From contig NW_025335568.1 of assembly GCF_004798865.1 (NCBI RefSeq), positions 24,682,422 to 24,746,421 on the forward strand: a DNA stretch of 64,000 nt, in the 5' to 3' direction. Shown here piece after piece: positions 1 through 12,733 of the stretch. Source of the DNA: Varanus komodoensis (Eukaryota; Chordata; Lepidosauria; Squamata; Varanidae). The position numbers were made by a program, and so were the translations under genes. Position 1 is the stretch's first letter; every line of letters starts with the position of its first letter. Below the pieces are notes generated by a model that was not told the origin of the DNA, did not search any database, and saw only the letters and a program-made list of their open reading frames with translations.

Positions 1-1961
1 GCATACAAATTTATTCATACCTCGATGACTGGCTGTTGGTCTCACAGTCCAAAGAAGGACTTTTGGCAGCCATCCATAAGATCTGTGCCTTACTAGATGA
101 CCTAGGCTTACGTATTAATACAGAGAAATCTTCTCTTCTCCCAACACAGACGCTCACCTTCATCGGAGCCCACTTGGATTCGACTTTGGAGAAAGCTTTC
201 CTCCCGCAAGACAGACAACAGACTCTTGCTCGCCTTATCCATCGAATCCGACGAGAGGGAACAGTCACGGCGACGTCTATCTAGAGGGTCCTGGGACATA
301 TGGCGTCCTCAGTTGCCGTGGTTCCACATGCCAGACTTTGGCTTTGCCTGCTACAACTATTTTTCAAAAGGGTGTATCACCCTCAAAGAGAGCCACAGTC
401 CAAACTGATTCGGATCCCATCTTCCGTGCTCTACTCTCTGTGCTGGTGGCTGAAACCAACCAATCTTACACTAGGAGTCCCCTTCAGGGCGCGATCTCCT
501 ACAATAACCCTCAGCACCGACGCATCTCTCCTAGGATGGGGAGCGATATGCTCTGGCCTCTCTGCCCGGGGTACATGGAATCGTCTAGAATCCACGAATC
601 ATATCAACTTCCTGGAGCTACTGGCAGCCTTCAAAGCCCTCCATTCTTTTGAGGACCTCCTTCATCATCAGATCGTTCAAATAACCTTGGACAATATAGC
701 GACCGTTTTTTATCTGAACAAACAAGGAGGGATGAAGTCACCAACTCTAGCCAGACTCTCGATAGAAATTTGGGACTGGTGCATTCAGAGACACATCGCG
801 CTGATGGCTGTTCATGTGGCTGGCATAGACAACGTGCACGCGGACCTTCTCAGCAGGCACATGTTCACCTCTCACGAGTGGAAACTGGACCCTCGTACGC
901 GCAACCACATTTTCAGGCGCTGGGGGTTCCCTGATGTGGACTTATTCGCTACCCAGCCATCCACAAGGAAGTCATATAAAGCTAAATGGAAATGTTTTTC
1001 CACCTTTGCCGAGTCACGTTCGTTCTCCCCATTCCTCTCATCTATTGAACAAATTCTTCAGTTCCTTCTGGAATTGCACCATTCCGGATTGAAGCCGTCG
1101 TCCATTAAAGTTTATACAGCCGCGATAGCCTACCACCATGGATTAGTCGACGGATCACCTCTGTTTTCTCATCCTATCCTCAAGAGATTCTTGAGGGGAC
1201 TATATAATCTTAACCCATCAATTAGACCAGTTATGCCCACATGGAGCCTTTCTGTAGTTCTGCAGGCCCTTATGAAGGCCCCCTTTGAACCTTTAGCGAT
1301 GGTGGATCTGCAATTGATTTCTTGGAAGACGGAATTTCTTGTAGCTGTTACTTCAGCCCGGAGGGCCAGTGAACTTTGCACTCTTCGAATAGACCCTCCT
1401 TATCTAAACTTTCACAGAGAGAAGGTTGTTTTACGCCTCGACCCGTCTTTTTTACCCAAAGTGTCTACACCTTTTCATACAGGATGAGACATTGTGCTGC
1501 CTGCTTTTTTCCCGTCACCGTCGACCCCTTTGGAAAGATCGTTGTACTCACTTGATGTTCGCCGTTGCTTAGCCTTCTACTGATCGCGGATGGTGTCTAT
1601 CCAATAGGCTATTCATCAAATATTCTACTAGGGATCAGGGTGATCCAGTCACTCCACAAAGACTTTCTAAGTGGATAGTCCACACTATTGTCTTGTGCTA
1701 TCAGTTAGCTAAGCTTGAACTGCCTTCAGTTCCCCGCGGCCATTCTACTAGAGCTGTTGCAACCTCGTCTGCGTTCGCAGCGGGGGTACCGATCGATGAT
1801 GTCTGCCGAGCCGCTACTTGGGCGAACCCTTGCACCTTCGCTAGGCACTACCGTTTCAATGTTCGAGCTCGATGGGACTGCTCCTTCGGTAGAGCTGCAC
1901 TCTCCTCTGTTCTTCACTGAGGACACCTTCCCTCCTCCTTGATGGTAAGCTTGTTAATCTA

Positions 1962-2055
1962 CCCATATGTGTGATGCACAGAGGCCACGACGAAGAAAAG
2001 CAGGTTGCTTACCTGTAACTGATGTTCTTCGAATGGCCATCTGTGCAGTCACACA
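1962..2055. repeat. DIRS internal complementary region
   Basis: Bases 1998-2055 are almost perfectly the reverse complement of 2347-2404. Bases 1962-1996 are a direct partial copy of 2340-2378. This mix of direct and inverted copies of the terminus is the hallmark of the DIRS internal complementary region. Confidence 0.8.
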
Positions 2056-2339
2056 AGCCACCTGCTGGCCCCGCTCGGTGTCGGTGAGTGGATGCATTGA
2101 CAGCTCGGTATTGATGAGAAAGGCATCTTCGGTACCGACCATCCCCCTTTTTTTACAGTACCAACAACAACAAAAAAAAGATTTAAAATTATTAAGATAT
2201 CATACGTTCGGTCGCAAAGACTGAACAAAATGGCGGACGCTCCGCTCTTTATAGGCCACAGGGGGGAGGGGAACGGAGCTTCCTGCCAAAAACCGTTAGC
2301 TATCAATCTTCTGGCCACAGGCACTGCGCAGGCGCAGTA

Positions 2340-2405
2340 CCCATATGTGTGACTGCACAGATGGCCACTCGAAGAACATCAGTTACAGGTAAGCAACCTG
2401 CTCTT
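2340..2405. repeat. DIRS right terminal repeat
   Basis: This right terminus begins CCCATATGTGTGACTGCACA and ends near GCAACCTGCTCTT, where unrelated sequence starts. It pairs with the internal complementary region about 290 bases upstream. Confidence 0.75.
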
Positions 2406-4720
2406 ATTAACATGGCTGGTTTCATACAAAACTCCAGAATCCAGAATTTAAACAATTTAAATAAACCACAGGGCAGAGTTATATGCAAACTAGGTCTGTT
2501 CAAGGAACAGCATTTTGTTACTTTTTTAATATTATGGGTAAGCACACTGAAAATGTCCGAAACCACAATGCCATTCTATTTTTAAAAAGGTACACATTTT
2601 TAAAACCTTACACTAAAAATATTTTACAAATAATTATGTGAAAAGAGGTTTGGAAAACAACATCCAACTTTTATTTGAAAGACACTAACCTAGCTTGCAT
2701 GACATCCGTCCATTTGAAATATAACAGGCTGGTTAAATTAACTGCAGAGACTGTTGCATTTGGCCAGCAGTTCACATTTGGCCCAGATCAAGTTTTTGCA
2801 CTGCAGCCCTGGGTGAGTGGCTTTTCGTTGGCAGAGGTTGTTTGAAGGTTGTCTAACCCCTGCCACCAATGAAAAGTCACCCACCCAGGGCTGAAATACA
2901 AAAAGGTATTTGGCTTATTTGAGGGTTATATAACCCTTGAACAGCCCTTGCTTACTTTCACACATAATGGCAACCTAAGTGCTCATGAGTGCCATTCAAA
3001 ACTGACACCCAGAGGTGCCTAGAACAACACAACAGCCCCCATGGATAAATTAACTCATACTGTCACATGTGCCAAGTCATTGGCTCCTTCTGTTGGTATA
3101 TCCAATGTGAAAACTCTGAAGTGCTAGTATGTAAACCTGAAGAATTTGAAACTTAATTAATTTTGACATGCCAGCAACATATTTCACAGAATGTTCTATT
3201 TAAATATTCATTGGTTTAAAAAAATAGGAGCTCAACATGGCATTTGAAAGAGATTTAAGAGGGGCTTTCCTTCCCATGCTGTGCGCAGACTTATTTTGTT
3301 TCACTGCCATGTTTTAGTCCAAGTGAAGCTTTTGGCAATAATAGAAATACCAGCAGAACTTAGATAAGAAAGTGGAAAGATTATAAAAACCATGAGCAGG
3401 GACAACTCTCCGCTTTCAATTCCCTTAATATCTTTCTGAAAGATGTGAAATTATAATTGCAGATGTAATGGATAATAATGTTCAGAGGAAGAGAAAATGT
3501 CAGAAAAGGACTGTATTAAAAAGAAGATTGTCTAGCACAGGGGTGAGCAGAAAGCAGAACTATATGTGTTATGAACTTCAACTTCCAGAAGACCCTGCCG
3601 GCATGGTCAGGAATGCTGGAAGATGATGCATAAAACATCTAGAGATCTGCTTTGTGCTTACCCTTGGCCCTGGCCAGGTTAAATCTTCCTTTGCAGGCTC
3701 TTGTTACTTCATTAATAACTGGGATTTTGAGGGATGTTCAATTGTTAGACTAATTGCTTTAATAACCTGAAATCTTCTGACATCCCCTTTGGCTTTAATG
3801 TAGGGTACATACATATGTAAACAGAGAAATGCGTATCTCATTCTTCCTCAAAGTATCCAAAGCATTGTGCAGACCTTGTTTTAAGTTGTTCCTGAAGGCA
3901 AAAAGGCAGTTTTAGAGAATAATATTTGGAATATGGATGAAATGCTTTGGATATATGGCAGGGAACATTGTGTATTTTGATACTTACATCCATTTATTAG
4001 ACAGCAGCCAGTTGTAACCTAGTAGGGGCCATATCAGCTAAATAGAACTTAGAAGCTTGTCCATGCTCTCTACATTGAGCTCTTAGGTAGCTAAGTCTTA
4101 TCTTGCAAGGGTTACCTGCTGAAATTAAGACATTTGGAAGGTTTGGATAAATCAGTTTATAGCACTGATTTATCTCAGAGAAGGAGTGAGTGAGTGAATG
4201 AAGGAGAGAGATTTTGTGTCTATATAGGTATGAATTTTTATACTCAAATTGAGGTCATGAAATTGCAGACCTCTATCTTCCTTTTCATCATTTCCATATT
4301 AGTTCCTTCAAATTCACATGTACACTCTCTTTCTCATGTTCTTTTGCGTGTATCTGGTTTTCCTTCTGTTAGCTGCAGAAGACTAATTCTTCCAGCTCCT
4401 GTACTTAGGGCTACCTCTGTCTTTGGTCTTTGCTTCTGTCTTTCATGCCATGAACTAACTACCTCATCTCTTGCCTCTGGCAATTATTGGGATATATTCA
4501 GTATCAGTGAAACATGTACCATGAAGATCACTCTCTGGAAAATTTCCAGAGTCTACTTTCTATTCCCATAAATTAGTCATGCATCTTCTTGGCAGCAGAC
4601 AATTTAATGGGGATCACTGAGTCAAGTTTGGTGTTGCTTGTGTTTATAAACTTTCTAATCTATTTTCATTATACTTTCATGTATAATAGATATTCTTAAC
4701 AGATGGGGTGAAAAAAGAAA
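2406..4720. other. Gene-free stretch
   Basis: This is AT-rich sequence with no supported gene. The only recognisable item is the degenerate fold-back repeat at 3537-3655. The 125-residue open frame at 4194-4571 is not convincing as coding. Confidence 0.6.
3537..3655. repeat. Fold-back interspersed repeat, copy 1
   Basis: This stretch resembles the widespread reptile repeat with inverted ends built around 'CAACTTCCAGAA...GGAATGCTGGAAG...AAAACATCTAGAGA'. A related copy lies at 56436-56560. The family is not named with confidence. Confidence 0.4.
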
Positions 4721-4960
4721 GCCAGTGTGGTGTAGTGGTTAAGAGCATGGGACTGGGATTCAGGTGATCTGGGTTCTAGTCCCCGCTCAGCCATGGAGCC
4801 AACTGGGTGACTTTGGGCCAGTCACAGACTCTCAGCCCAACCTACCTCACAGGGTTGTTGTTGTGGGGATAAGATGGCAGAGGAGATGTAAGCTGCCTTG
4901 AGCCCTTTGTAGGAAAAAGGCAGGATATAAATCTATAAATAAATAAATAAATAATAAAAA
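4721..4960 (+). mobile_element. Sauria-type tRNA SINE, near full length
   Basis: The copy starts GCCAGTGTGGTGTAGTGGTT, a tRNA-like A-box region. The B-box region is GGGTTCTAGTCC, followed by the conserved block CCTACCTCACAGGGTTGTTG. The 3' end shared with a Bov-B-type LINE reads GGATATAAAT and is followed by an (AATA)n tail. This is the best-preserved of the Sauria-type SINEs in the window. Confidence 0.88.
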
Positions 4961-5457
4961 AGCAGAAAATAGTGAAGAATAAGGGTTTCTTCACATTTCC
5001 AGTACTGCTAATCTCTTTTGCCCAAAGCACAGAACCCTGTTTATGTGGGGGTGTCTGTTTCCAAACATGTAAGGTGGATGGGGATAAAGGCAGGTACTTT
5101 CCTTTGGAAATGAGTTATGAAAGCAGGTGCGAACATATTTGACCATTGAGTAGTTGACATTCAAGGCACATTTTTTCCTAACAAATGCCCATCCTAGCCT
5201 ACATACGGCATTTCTGTCATATGTGAGTATGAACACCCTTGAGATGTAATGAATCCATAAAGGCAGCCACAGCCTTGAACTCGGAAGAACTGAATGGGGC
5301 TGTCATATACATTTTGGAGGACTTTCATTCATAGGGTCACCATAAGTCAGAGATGACTTGATGGTGCATAACAAAACACTTGACATGCCTCACAATTTGG
5401 CAGCCTGCATACTTTGTATTATAAAAACACCATACATCCATAGAGATGTATGTTTTG

Positions 5458-5690
5458 AGAGTCAGTGTGATGGAGTGGTTAAAAGCATGGGATTGGGACT
5501 CAGAAGATCTGGGTTCTTGTCTCCACTCAGCCATGGAGCTAATTGGAAAACTTTGGGCCAGTCAGACTCTTAGCCCAACTACCTCACAGGTTTGTTGTTG
5601 TGAGGATAAGACTGAGGAGGAGGAGAATTATGTAAATTGCCTTGAGTTCCTTGAAAGTAAAAAAGGCAGGATATAAATATTATTGCCAAT
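5458..5690 (+). mobile_element. Sauria-type tRNA SINE, diverged
   Basis: The copy has the same order of blocks as the one at 4721, but it is more diverged. The head is GAGTCAGTGTGATGGAGTGG, the middle is CTACCTCACAGGTTTGTTGT and the end is GGCAGGATATAAATATTATT. It has no clean A-rich tail. Confidence 0.85.
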
Positions 5691-5966
5691 AATGTAGCCT
5701 CAGCTACATAGCGGGTACGGTCTCTGATGAATTACTGCATGTGATGTAGTAACTCAGTGCAGAAGAACTGATTCTTAGACACACAAGGCTGACTTATTTA
5801 TAGAACACTAATATAGACATTAATTTTGTGCTAGTAAGGAAGGCAATTACCAGTTCAATGTATGTGTGCCTGCTTGTGTCTTCCAACACCTTAAAGGTGA
5901 ATATGTTTATTCATCGTAAACCATAATGGACTAGAGCCCACTTCATGTACGAAGTGTATTTCTTAG

Positions 5967-6009
5967 TTGTGTGTGTGTGTGTGTGTGCGCACACACACAC
6001 ACACACACA
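5967..6009. repeat. (TG)n-(CA)n perfect dyad
   Basis: A TG run passes through GCGC into a CA run, making a self-complementary microsatellite of about 43 bases that could form a hairpin or cruciform. Alternating purine-pyrimidine sequence also favours Z-DNA. Confidence 0.9.
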
Positions 6010-7380
6010 GAGAATGGTTATAGGGAACAATCAGAAACAGTGAAGTCAATTAGTACAGAAAAGTGTTTTGGTAAAAAATCAATCTGAGCCACTTTAATTA
6101 AAGTTTAAATGCATACAAAATAAGCACAGTAACTCCAAAAAGCAGTAATTGGTGGTAACATAATCATCCTAGATCTGTTCTCACAATTAACATCTGTTGT
6201 GGCACAGGTAATCATTGCCTTTGTTTAAGACCAAATGGATAGAATCAAATTTCTTGATAAGTTATAATTCAGCTATTTAACACAGAGACTGATATATAAA
6301 TAGCATTCAGTGATCTAGTCCACTGAACAATTGTCTGGGAGCTCTCATTGACTTGCCACCCATTACTTTGTAATTGAAGTAGATCAGATTTCAAGACTTG
6401 CATCAGTATCACCTAGAATGATTTTGGGCTCTTCAGTTTCTACTCATTTTTACACCTTCATTTCTACTCATTTTTTACATGCCTGGGAATGAAAGTCTAT
6501 GGATTTCTGAAGAAACATTCATGTATTTATTATCTATTTAACAGCCAAAGCTCTTTGACAGTAGAAATTAAGACCCCAGCCTTCCATTGCCTTTCTTATA
6601 AAGCGATGCTGAAAGCAAGCTTCTCTGCCTGAAGGAAGAAAAAAACAAGTAAATCACTGAGAAAACAAAGCATCAGCAAAAGCTGTTAAATCAGATTTAG
6701 AGAGTAAGAACATCCCAGGATGAATGGATCACATATGATTGCCTCACCAGTCTGTTCTTAGATTAGAATTAGTGTATATTTCAGGGTCTGAGGCACATCA
6801 TGATTAGTGTCCTAAAGCAAACCAGTAATCTGTCCCCAGGGTTTGAATCCTCTGGGGAAATGGTTGCTGTGCACTCGGGGGTTTGCAGACAATTGAATTT
6901 TGCTTGAGGAGCAACACCATGGTCCACGGCTTTTCCTGCCGCATACCTTCTCTGCTATGTGCAGGCCTTCTACCATAACTGAAGCTCCACACACAGCAAA
7001 GCTAATTCTCAGAAGATTGGTTGGAAGATCTGCCAGGTGCAACCACCATTCCTCCCCCTCATTGATTTGAGCAATTCATCCCTGCCAGATAATCTTTAAA
7101 ACAATGCCGATATTCTTCTGTGCCAAAGAAAGATGTTAAAAGGTTGCCACTCATAGGTGACTATGACTAAGGGTACAATTCTTAGCTCACTTTTTAGAGA
7201 GTAATTCGATTGAACTTACTCCTATGTAAGCATTCTGAAGGTTATCTGTATGCAGATCTTTATTTGCCCTTAGTATTCTTGTTGCTGAAACCAGGGTGCT
7301 GCACCAATAGTTGGTTAGATGTAATGGTGGGTGGTGCTTGCTGCAAGAACTTCTGGAGAAGACACATTAACAGCTACCCC

Positions 7381-7457
7381 TCTGCATGCATACTCAGAAG
7401 AATCTCACTGAGTTCAATAGGACTTGTGTCAAACGAATCGTGAATAAGATTGCAGCC
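7381..7457. repeat. ~80-bp inverted-end repeat copy
   Basis: The core is TCACTGAGTTCAATAGGACTT, flanked by a degenerate GCATGCATAC on the left and AAGATTGCAGCC on the right. Part of the right arm is deleted or diverged. Confidence 0.5.
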
Positions 7458-9007
7458 AAAATGTATTTATTCAGGGTATACTATATATAACTGTTCTATA
7501 GGACAAAACCTCTTGGTTCTGTTTATACTACTGCATACTGCTATGGGATGCACAGATGAAAAGCAGAAATAAAGGTTTGGATTAGGGGAACATTAGTTGC
7601 GAATACACAATAATCTTTCATGCAAGAAGTGATTTGGAAGTAGCAGAGTATATGGCCTGATAATTGAAATGTCGCCGACAAACATGTTATGTGGATGTTA
7701 CTGGCCACTTATCCAAAAAGAACAATTGGACTGTGAAATTGTTGCTGTACTGAAAAAAGCAAGTCAAAAGACAGGTTTGTTTTAAAAGAAGATTTTAACT
7801 CCCAGGCACAAACACAGTGGAGAATGCATTAAAGAAGGAAATAAGACGGGGGAATATAAAGTACTGCAGGAGACCAGATTAACCCAAAGCAGATGAAAAC
7901 AAATCTACAGCAACTTCAGTGCCACCCATTTTCACATTTTATGGTACTTTTCAAGCTGGACAGCCCTTCCAATAGAGAACAATCCACTGCAAAGGCGGAC
8001 ACATGACCACCCTAAATGTGCATACAGTATTCTGAGAAAGAGCTCATCTGAAGTTTATAATGCAGGGACAAGATGGGATGGGAAGAAGTTATCCTTGAAA
8101 TATTTGGTTTCTAAGCTAAATCTGGAAGCAAGATCTGGAAGTTGAAAAGTCCCTGGGAAACAGGGCTTTCTTCACCCAGGTGGTGAACTGCAGGTTTCTA
8201 CCATCCTGCTCTTGCTCTTCTGGACTGTTATGACGCCACTGATGAAAGCACTCAACCTCTTGGGAGAAATAATATCTCCCAACCCTCTTGATTATCCCAC
8301 TCCGTTTCAGCAATGACTATGTGCTCCGGCTGCTTGGGTGCCATCACTGTAGTTGTACATACCAAGTTTGAGCTTAAGCTTGCTGGAAGAGGCATATTTA
8401 TATTCAAGTTGCTTATGAAGGGCAAAGGAAGCATACAGATATGCACATCTATGTAACACTTTTTCTATACACACAAACACCCAAAAAAACAGAAATACAG
8501 ATTTCAAGCTTATCTTCATAAGCATCAAGTGAGTTGTCTGTGGAATAGAAGACATTTATATCCCAACATACCTCAAAAGTACTATAATGACTATTGATTT
8601 TTAGAAAAAGGATAATGTGATCTTTTAAAATATCTTGATCCAAGTGGTTCTGGGAACCCTCTTTGCTGAGCCAAGCACAGGCTGCTGAAGCCAGCACATC
8701 CCTGTTGCTTGATTCTCATTTTACACTTGTCAGACAGCAATTCTAGGCAGCTCAACTTGAATGTAAATGCTGTTGAAATCAGTGCTTGATTCCTTCTACA
8801 TATATTTAAAATGTATAAAGTGTTTGTTACAGTATTTTTAAATACAACAACAAACATAAAGAAATAATTATATCAAAGTTAAATCTAGTTGCTGACAACA
8901 GTACATTTAACACATTCCCCCCTTGGCTGTACAAGCAAAAACATGGTTGGAATCTATTGACTGCTTGGAGATCTTATGATTCATCATAACAACAAATTAT
9001 ATTTAGG

Positions 9008-9085
9008 TTGTAATTCTAGGTGCACTTACCTGGGAGTAAGCCTCACTTAACACAGTGGAACTTATTTCTGAGTAACATTGCACTG
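9008..9085. repeat. ~80-bp inverted-end repeat copy
   Basis: This is a good copy. It reads TTGTAATTCTAGGTGCACTT, then ACCTGGGAGTAAGCCTCACTT, then GGAACTTATTTCTGAGTAAC, and ends in ATTGCAC. The ends are roughly inverted relative to each other. Confidence 0.6.
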
Positions 9086-10013
9086 TCAGTCTTTTTCTCA
9101 TAATATGTTGGAATATCCAAATAATACCTCTTCTTATTTGTTAAGAACATAAATTACCTGAGAAGAGATGAATTGGCCAATTGCAAAGTCCAAATCCGAT
9201 GTGGCATTTTTGTAGGTGTAAAGCTGAAAATCCTTTATGCTCATGCTCAATGTAATTCCATTTCAGTATACAACAGCTTTAGCCTTCTCTATGTATTACA
9301 CAGTCATTCCAGCCACAAAAGAATACTTTGGACATTTTAAATAACAGTGTTATTTATCATATCACTTTCACTCATGACAGGTTAAAGGCTTATTTTGTGC
9401 AATGTATAATGACGTCTTGAAAGATTGCATCTATAAGACTTGTTCTCCAAGAGATAACATATTTTATAATCATAGGCAATAGAAGATAATTTAATGTTGT
9501 GTCTTCTCATTTCAAAATTTAATTTAAAAAAATGCAAGTAGAAAATTAGAGGAGAAAAAAAGACATGTGCTATAAGTGCCATGTCCGTCAAGGTAGAGTA
9601 TGGTGGTTATCTCAGACTGTTGGCCATCCTAAGGTAGCTGGGCTGTTCATATCCCCTGAACGGGTAGCAATGCTTGCTTGCTGCTCCCTGCCTGTATCCT
9701 CTATTCATCTTCCCCTGATGTCTCACAGACCTCATCATTAGAAAAGGCCCCTGACTGAGCAACTGGGCAAAGAGACAGCCATCTCAGGCCACACACGCAC
9801 CAGTGGGCCCAGTGTTGGTTTGTGTGAAACGGGTCCTTTGTTTACCTCAGCAGGTACCAGACAGAGTGGTGAGCAAGCAGCAGTGGAGTGCTAGAAGACA
9901 GCAGTGAGCTATATGGCCTGACCTCGAGTTCAACCCCAACTGAGTTTGCTGCCTTGAAGTAAAGGTAACTTTACAGTTTCATTGACTTCTATATGTGGGA
10001 CAGCACTGGCGAC

Positions 10014-10200
10014 TATTTATTTAAAACATTTGTATGCCGCCTATTATGTCACAGCACTTCTGGGTGGCTCACAATGATAAGATTAAAAAAACCACAATAA
10101 AAACTAATTACAACAATTAAAAATACAATACTAATAAAATACAGATAAAAATACAAAACAAAAGTTTAGTAGCATCAAGTATTAAAATATTTTTAAAAAG
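10014..10200 (-). mobile_element. LINE 3'-end remnant (L2/CR1-like)
   Basis: On the + strand this reads TATTTAAAACATTTGTATGCCGCC, then GGGTGGCTCACAATGATAAG, then an A-rich run with AATAAAA blocks. That is the reverse complement of the common reptile LINE tail. Only the tail is recognisable and the clade call is tentative. Confidence 0.45.
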
Positions 10201-11196
10201 GTCTTTACTTTCCTTGGCGCTGAAAAGAGTATATAAAAGATAAAATATTTATGACACTCTCACTGCAGCAACAATGGTCCATACACACTGTGAACTGAAC
10301 AGATCACTTTGCTTAAGGGGGGGGGGGTCTACAGCAACCCATTTTGGTGCATTTACCTTTATGGTTTATGACAACAGAGCTGTCAGCTGCTTGCCATTTA
10401 GCCTATGTGAAGTTCTCTTTTGGTTACTGTTGCTGTTTGACAGCTGTAACTGACAAGGTAAGACACCAGGCAGAATTATATACATTTGTAACTCCCAGAA
10501 CTGTATGCCTGAGCAACTGGAAAAGACTGACTTTTTTTAAAAAGCAAAGTTAGATAGACATTTGTGCCCCCACTCTGAAAGGTAACATGCCAGTGACTGG
10601 CATCAGTAGAAAAGCATGCTGCTCTGAAAACAAGCAAAAATAATCAACAAGTGAAAAGAAGTCCCAGTTGGAGCAGGGAAGAGAAGACAAGGTGAGTTCA
10701 GCGGAGTAAGATTCTGATTTACTGGCTGGATGACAAGGGGAAGGATGGAGAGAACAACCTATGGCAATGTTGCTCATCTGCCAGGTGCATTGTGGATTGT
10801 TCCTCAGACAACCTCCACATGCCACTTACTTGCAGAATGGGCTGCCATGTGCTTCAAACTTTTCATGCTGTCACTTGTGGACAAGGGCTAACAAACCCAT
10901 TCTGGCACTTTCTCATGCCAGTTTTTGATGAAAAATATAATAACTAAAATCTCCTGCCTCAGGTATCTCTCACACTCTTCCCTGTCAAGGCAAAGTAAAA
11001 TACCCTTTCAAAATAAAATCAAGATGAAAATGGCAAGGTTAAAACGAGCAACTAAATGTCATCTTAGATAAATTTTGCCTGGCATCCAAAAGATTGTTAA
11101 GCAGCATGTGCACTACATGGTCCATCGGGTTTCCTTTTTTGTTATGCTTAGTAATTGTTAAGATCTACAGCATTACAATATCTGCTTAAAGGCACA
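10201..11196. other. Gene-free stretch
   Basis: Nothing is supported here except a short poly-G run near 10317-10327. Confidence 0.55.
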
Positions 11197-11432
11197 GGGC
11201 CAGTACGGTGTAGTGTTTAAGGGTCCGGGACTGGGACTCAGGCGAACTGGGTTTTAGTCCCCATGAAGCCACAGAGCTCATTGGGTGACTTTGGGCCAGT
11301 CCCTGCTCTCAGCCCAACCTACCTCACAGGGTTGTTGTTATGAGAGTAAGAATGAGAGGAAGAAGAGGAGAATTACATAAGCTGCCTTGAGTTCCTTGAA
11401 AGGAAAACAGGCAGGATATGAGCATGAGAGAC
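11197..11432 (+). mobile_element. Sauria-type tRNA SINE
   Basis: The head is GGCCAGTACGGTGTAGTGTTT and the middle is CCTACCTCACAGGGTTGTTG. The tail is GGCAGGATATGAGCATGAG, without a simple-repeat extension. It lies just upstream of the CpG island. Confidence 0.85.
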
Positions 11433-12097
11433 AGGGGTGTGGGGGGTTAGGCAGGGGACTACAGCCCTGTCCTCCCGTGAAATGGCTCTAATGTAACTTT
11501 AGGCTGTGACAACAGCTTCCTTCAACCTGAAGCCCTCTCGATGTGTCGGGATACAAATCCCATTATCTCCAGCGGACACAGTCATGCTGAGCCGTGCGTA
11601 TGACAAATCGCAACCCATCAGATCCGCAGAACTTACTCCGCGTAGATACGCACTCGCTTGCACGTCCAGACTGCAACCCCACGCCAATTGACGTGGGAAT
11701 ACCCCCCCCCCCATCGGGGCTCACTTCTGAGAAGGCACGGCTGAGCGGAAAGCGGGATCCGCCTCGTCCTGGCGACGGTGCCCTCCCATTACACCTCGGG
11801 GAACGCCTCACGGAGGCGGGGAGGCGAAAGCCCCGTCCGCGGCGCGCTATCGAAGCGATGCGTCCAAAGCTTTGCAAGGAGCGCAATATCCTGCTGTCAG
11901 ACCGCGCTGGGCGTGGGCGGGGAGGGGGCGTGTGAAAAGCAGACACCGGTCCCGCGGTCTTGTGATGGGCGCGGCAGCTCCGCGCTCTGGCCGAGAAAGG
12001 ACGCAGGCGGAGCGGGCGGAGGGCCGGAACCTTTAAAATCGTCTTAATTGCTCATTTACGAGTATCTGTGTCTCCGTCCTCCCCGCCCTTTCGCCGG

Positions 12098-12102
12098 CCA
12101 AT
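12098..12102 (+). promoter_or_regulatory. CCAAT box
   Basis: The motif sits in GCCGGCCAATCGCAGG, a good NF-Y-type context, about 290 bases upstream of the TATA-like motif and 780 bases upstream of the candidate start codon. Confidence 0.5.
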
Positions 12103-12368
12103 CGCAGGCTACGCTGCCAGCAGCGGCGGCGGCAAAGCAAAGCAACAGTAGCAAGCCGGCCGTATTTCAAGGAGCTGTCCATGACCTCATCGAGAGCTCA
12201 GCCCGCCGCCTTTTCTCTCCGGCTCTTCCTTCCTCGAGTCACTCCTCGCTTGTGCAAGCGCCGGTGCCTGCTTGCCGACGGAGAGGGGCTACTAGAATAA
12301 TCCCAGCGCGGCCGCTCCAGCCTCCCTCGCGCTCGCTTCCCCCACCCCGCCACTCCCGCCCCCGAGCA

Positions 12369-12394
12369 GCGCGCGCGCGCGCGCACATATATAC
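12369..12394 (+). promoter_or_regulatory. (CG)n tract abutting TATA-like motif
   Basis: About eight CG dinucleotides run straight into ACATATATACACAC. The alternating CG run resembles NRF1-type sites and can adopt Z-DNA. The TATA-like core would place transcription start roughly at 12415-12425. This is inference from motif spacing alone. Confidence 0.4.
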
Positions 12395-12733
12395 ACACGG
12401 GCGGCGGGTAGACGCCGCCGCTGCACCAAGTCGGGCAAGAGCGGAGCGGAGCGGAGGCGAGGAGGAGCCGAGGAAGAAGCGGCGCTGCTCCCGCCGCAGG
12501 ATAGCAGCAGCGCCTCCGACTTGCCCGGGGAAGGTCATTCCTTGAGCGGGCGGCCGCGTGCCCTTCCTGCGCTCCCACGCCCTTTGCAGCGCCGTACAGC
12601 CCTCTGCAGGGTCGGAGGCGGCTGGCGGAGCATTTTTTGGCCGTCCGCGAGGCAAGCTCTTCTCGCTTGCTGGAAAGGAGGGCGCTTGCGAGCGGGACGG
12701 AGAGAGAGAGAGAGACAAGGGGATTTCTCGGGC

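Larger units (their letters stand above)
1..2405 (+). mobile_element. DIRS-type tyrosine-recombinase retrotransposon, 3' part (fossil)
   Basis: This is the remnant of a DIRS-order element, a retrotransposon that integrates with a tyrosine recombinase instead of a DDE integrase. The left side runs off the window. The parts seen in order are the end of a reverse transcriptase domain (about 1-300), an RNase H domain (about 300-950), a tyrosine recombinase region (about 1000-1920), an internal complementary region (about 1960-2060) and a right terminal repeat (about 2340-2405). DIRS elements use this arrangement to make a circular intermediate, so no LTRs or target duplication are expected. The copy is broken, with a handful of breaks in its coding part. 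The inverted end sequences still match closely, which suggests only moderate age. Family assignment is by recognition of protein and end patterns. Confidence 0.85.
6010..10013. other. Gene-free stretch with small repeats
   Basis: I find no supported gene here. It holds two or three copies of the roughly 80-bp repeat with inverted ends (7173-7241 weak, 7381-7457, 9008-9085). Open frames on both strands are short and look like chance. Confidence 0.55.

Noticed and set aside
4194-4571. 125-residue + frame with a hydrophobic segment
   Set aside because: The composition matches translated AT-rich noncoding DNA. There is no domain, no promoter and no splice context.
11563-11946. Overlapping frames of 113-127 residues upstream of the promoter motifs
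   Set aside because: Same GC effect; they lie upstream of the CCAAT and TATA-like motifs, and no conserved motif is seen.
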